From Costus lasius (taxonomy: Eukaryota > Streptophyta > Magnoliopsida > Zingiberales > Costaceae), in NCBI GenBank assembly GCA_027563935.2, contig CM050448.1, positions 125,069,493 through 125,133,492 on the forward strand: a DNA stretch of 64,000 bases, given 5' to 3'. Under the pieces are notes generated by a model. That model was not told the DNA's origin and ran no database searches. It was given only the letters and a program-made list of their open reading frames with translations. Below, piece after piece: positions 60,481 to 64,000 of the stretch (its first letter is position 1; each line of letters opens with the position of its first letter). The translations under genes and the position numbers were made by a program.

Positions 60481-62375
60481 CATTTATATATATTAGAGTT
60501 TATGGAATATTGTAGATCAACATACTTAGGTCCAGATTCTTTCTTTTGAGTTCTAGTGTATTGAACTTAGTCAACCACCCTCACATTCGAAAGAATTTCA
60601 CTCCCACATTTGAAAGAGTTTCATAGTATTTTTAAGTTTCAAAGGGAATCACAATAATATTTAAATTAGACAAAGGAGTAAAATTTCAAGCATCAGATAT
60701 TTTAAATATGCAAGCAACAAAGCAAAAGTCAGACTGATATTTAATTAACATAATATATATAAATTTTCCGTAATTAAAATGAGAGTTTAAATGCAAAACA
60801 ATGCTATATAAATAGAATATATGATATATCATATTGAACAATCAAAGCAAGATTGTATGTTAAGTAAGTGTACATAAGGCTTGGCATTCTGATTTTCAGA
60901 TCTAAATAAAATTATAAATAAAATTATGCCATAAGCCATGCAAATCGCTTAATGTAACAAGTACACAAACTCTAGTAGTACATAATTTAATAAATCAATA
61001 TAAATTATACTAAGCATTATTTGAGAAGTATAGATTTTTCTCACATGTTTCTATGATATGCATTTACTAGCAAGAGAAGTTTAGCAGATAGTTTAGGCAA
61101 ATGATGCAAAGCAATTAAAATCAAGTTAGAAGTTTACACGATCGTTTATGCAATCAATATGGAATAAACAGTGCGAAGGAGATTATTAAATAAGAAAATT
61201 ATATGCTGTTGCAGCGTAAGGTTCAATGGCTAGACTCGTCGGCCAGCCCGCCTGCACAGATCCTGTGTGCGTTTGCACGTCGCGGGATCATATCCTGCAG
61301 CCGCAACTCTCAGGCTAAATTTAGCCCAAAACGCGAGTGCTCACGCGTGCGTGCAATGCACGTGTGCTTGGAGCTGCGTTCGATTGCGAGCCGCGTCGGA
61401 TGAATTTCCGCGACGCTTTTTTTTTTTTTTTTTTCTGAGCAAATCCAATCAGCAATAATTAAGATCAATTAACAGAGCATACGAAGACGAGATAAGTATG
61501 CGCCTGGACTTGATTATGCCATGCAATTAATCAGATTTAAACAAAAATTGAATTAAGCACACGAGATAAGCAAGTGATTATGCGATTGATTAACTAATCA
61601 AGCAAGTAGAATTTATCGTGTGAGTAAGCAGGATTTAAAACTTGAGAGGATGCGTGATCTAAACAGGGAACCATGCGACTGCATTTATTGTGCAATTTTA
61701 GCATGCGGGGGTTGCGTTATACTGCTGCGCCACCACAAATCAGATTTTGCAACGTGGACAGGGGCGAGCATGGGTTTAAAACTGCTTACGGCTTGGATTC
61801 GAATCCGAACGAATACGGGTGCAGATGCAATTCGTTGGATCAAATCCAAACCAAACACCGATTGAGGGCACAAGCAGGAAACCGAAACGAGTAGCGAGAT
61901 TCGATTCCAGCAATTAATCAGAAGCAGATGATGAAATTAACACTAGAGATTAATCAGGCGTGCAGATCAATAAATGTTCAAAAGTAATTGAGGAGATTAA
62001 TCAGATCTAAAACAATTAACCGATGCAAACCAACAGATCTAAAATAAAGAGCGAGAAGTAAACATGCGCATGTCGCGGGGTCAAATCCTGCTCCCGCGAA
62101 TTTTGGCTTATTTTTAGACAACAACGCGTGCGCTCTCGCCTGCGTGCCTCGCACGTGTGCGAGGGCTGCATTTGCATGTGTGAGCGCGAGCGACCGGCTT
62201 GCGTGCCTCGCACGCAATGTGTGCGAGATGCGGCTGCGTCGTACAGACGCAATGGCACGCGGCACATGCGATTCCAAGCAGTAATCACAGATGTGACAGG
62301 ATTAGATTAGGATGATGTATTCAGATCAGAAAAATAAAATCATTCTGTAAATCTAACAGATCTGTAGACTTTCTG
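60481..62375 (-). other. Non-coding interior of the copia-derived element
   Basis: AT-rich to about 61200, then three GC-rich patches (61210-61410, 61690-61860, 62050-62280) with words like 'gcctcgcacg' and 'cgcgggatc'. No Gag, protease, integrase or reverse transcriptase sequence is recognised in any frame. Confidence 0.6.
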
Positions 62376-62893
62376 TAGACCTGGCAATTCGGGTCAACGG
62401 ATCATAAATGGATCGTGTCAGCTATGACCCGCGACCCATTTAAGCCAACCCAAACATGACCCGTTTAACTAATTGGGTCAAACTGTCTAACCCGAACACG
62501 ACCCGTATATAATCGGGTCAACCCAACACGACCCGAATAACCCGTTTATCATTCATATTTTAAACATAGATAATAAATTGATAAAAATTATATTAAAATT
62601 AATAAAAATTTGAGCTTATGAGTAGGCCGAAATCTAGGTTAAAAGATATTTGGGCTTATGGGCTAGCAAAAGGAGTTAGTGAGCCTATATTTAAATTATA
62701 TATATATAAATATATAATGTAATTGGGTTAAGCGGGTCAACCCGTTTACAACCCGACACGACCCGATTATTTTTGGGTCATAAATGGGTTGACCTGTTTA
62801 TGACCCGAACACGATTATGGCTGACCCAAACCCGCCTAACTTCGTGTCGAGTTGGGTCGGGTCAGCGGGTCGTGTCAAATTTTGCCAGGTCTA
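62376..62893. mobile_element. hAT-type MITE (518 bp) nested in the copia-derived element
   Basis: Exact inverted ends TAGACCTGGCAA and TTGCCAGGTCTA. The right flank is TAGATCTG (62894-62901). A matching CAGATCTG (7 of 8) lies at 62357-62364, 11 bp before the left end, so a small insertion 'tagactttctg' seems to have arisen between the target duplication and the element. The interior has many 'gacccg'/'cgggtc' words. Confidence 0.82.
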
Positions 62894-63294
62894 TAGATCT
62901 GGATTAAACAAACTAATTAATTAAAAGAATTAACTAACAGACGCGAATGCAAATCTAGATTAACTGATTTCGCATTCTCAAATTAATTAACAAATTCAAA
63001 TACTAAGATTTAATCGATTAAATTGCAAAACGAAAAACATGCGATTAATATGATCTAAATATACGTATGCAAATTAATTAGATCTAAATATACATAAGCA
63101 GATTAATTAGAAAAAACAGATCTAGTATGGTATTCGATGCAACCGAAATAAATTTAGGAAAATGATTATATAGACATATAGTAGTCGCCCACATCGGTAC
63201 GACACGAGAGAATACCGTAAAAAATCTAATGTAGATTTTAAAACAACAATTATAAACCGATGCGTTGATAAAGAAATAATTTAATTTAAATTAA

Positions 63295-63310
63295 CAGAAA
63301 TTCACCTAAG
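63295..63310 (-). promoter_or_regulatory. Candidate self-complementary primer-binding site
   Basis: In element sense CTTAGGTGAATTTCTG, preceded by AT and the LTR end AACA. It is an exact 16-base reverse complement of 63413-63428 within the adjacent 5' LTR. No tRNA-like TGG start is present. Confidence 0.65.
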
Positions 63311-63312
63311 AT

Positions 63313-63824
63313 TGTTAGAACAAGGGTAGATTAAACTATTTCTATATTATCAACAAATAGTAAAATAAATAAAAAGAACGAAGAACCTGGAGGCGCGGAG
63401 AAACCTACTGTCCTTAGGTGAATTTCTGGGCCCTCGTGTGAGCAAATCCAGATATATCACTCAGGATACAACTAAGATGCTTCTCCTGCGGATCACGACC
63501 GTGGAGAAGTTGATCGACCACCTTTGAACCTTGAGCAACAAAAGAAAGAAAGAGAGCTAGGGGAATTATGCAAAAAGAAAGAGAGCTGGGGAATTATGAA
63601 AAAGTTATTAGCCGTGCAAATTCTGATCTGTCTATACCCTGGGGTCATATGCTAATTTATAGGCTAAACTCCTATGGTTATAATCGTTGGATTAAATCCG
63701 ACGGCTATCACTGAAGTGCTACTAATAGCTTTGCTAAATCTAAAATAGCAAATGAAATAAATAAAATAAAATTAATTAACAAATAGAAAAAAAAAGGAAA
63801 GTTTTAATTTTTTAAATTCCAACA
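63313..63824 (-). repeat. 5' LTR (element sense) of the copia-derived element
   Basis: 512 bp. A TATA-like 'cctataaatt' lies on the minus strand near 63655-63664. The primer-complementary segment is at 63413-63428, followed in sense by GACAG and CGCCTCCAGGTTCTT as in the copia LTR. Confidence 0.88.
63413..63428 (-). promoter_or_regulatory. LTR segment complementary to the primer-binding site
   Basis: In element sense CAGAAATTCACCTAAG, the exact reverse complement of 63310-63295 read in sense. The left LTR keeps 15 of the 16 bases (59380-59394). Confidence 0.65.
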
Positions 63825-64000
63825 GATATCATATATACCAAATTCCTAATAAGGATCAAAAGGAATTCTTCGCCGATAATAGTCATTTGCTTCCAACAAA
63901 TCAATAGGTAGAAAAACAAATTAGACATAAAAATATAAATTACTAGTTGTTCAATACTTTCAATGCCATCAGTTATAAAACTTTTTACAAGAATGAGAAT

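Larger units (their letters stand above)
59280..63824 (-). mobile_element. Copia-derived LTR element without coding capacity (4545 bp)
   Basis: LTRs at 59280-59753 (3' LTR in element sense) and 63313-63824 (5' LTR). On the minus strand they begin TGTTGGAAT and end TTCTAACA. Flanking pentamers GGTAT (59275-59279) and GATAT (63825-63829) match at 4 of 5. The polypurine tract GTGGGGGAT abuts the left LTR. The 3' non-coding domain and the GC-rich leader resemble the copia element at 49412-56672, but no Gag or Pol sequence remains. It fits a large non-autonomous derivative that could use copia proteins. It carries a nested hAT-type MITE (62376-62893). Confidence 0.85.

Noticed and set aside
61203..61410. 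tRNA-like words ('cgggatcatatcctgc') in the copia-derived element
   Set aside because: No cloverleaf could be assembled around them; they are part of GC-rich leader-like sequence.

Overview
This window is nuclear DNA of a flowering plant. It has spliced genes with plant-type sequence, a coiled-coil (non-TIR) NB-LRR resistance-gene cluster, plant LTR retrotransposons of the copia, Tat/Athila and chromovirus-like kinds, hAT-type MITEs and long AT-rich intergenic DNA. I see no TIR-type resistance gene. A monocot is possible but not proven from the sequence. No rRNA, tRNA or CRISPR array was recognised.

Layout. (1) Four related NB-LRR (NLR) copies lie on the minus strand in one tandem series: NLR1 about 6.6-16.4 kb, NLR2 24.6-27.7 kb, NLR3 31.7-34.4 kb and NLR4 43.6-46.7 kb. 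Only NLR2 is an uninterrupted reading frame. NLR1 is split by two LTR insertions and carries a large in-frame deletion. NLR3 has frameshifts and a lost 3' end. NLR4 is broken by a single missing base. (2) The NLRs sit in larger duplicated blocks. These also carry exon fragments of a GSK3/shaggy-like kinase on the opposite strand upstream of each NLR promoter, fragments of a phloem-protein-2 (PP2) lectin gene, ATC-rich simple repeats, and a solo LTR duplicated together with its target-site duplication. (3) Mobile DNA fills most of the rest: a Tat/Athila-type element without pol (7.2-13.6 kb), a Tat-type solo LTR (13.8-15.2 kb) and LTR fragment (to 21.8 kb), two copies of a chromovirus-like solo LTR, several MITEs, a complete and young copia element (49.4-56.7 kb), and a related copia-derived element without coding capacity (59.3-63.8 kb, minus strand).

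The most unusual observation is in the two copia-type elements. Neither has a recognisable tRNA primer-binding site after its 5' LTR. In both, the sequence just inside the LTR (ATCTNAGG...) is the reverse complement of a segment within the element's own LTR: 16 of 16 bases in the 59.3-63.8 kb element, and 12-13 of 14 in the 49.4-56.7 kb element. The two sequences differ between the elements in a largely compensatory way. This fits self-primed reverse transcription, as in Tf1/sushi elements, or a conserved U5-leader stem. The two elements also share a conserved 3' non-coding domain, so the intact copia could mobilise the coding-deficient one.

The NLR family is itself atypical. Its NB-ARC domain keeps a Walker A lysine-serine but has altered kinase-2 (LDG instead of LDD) and no recognisable GLPL or MHD motif. 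The paralogs are most different in the P-loop and in the loop that follows it.
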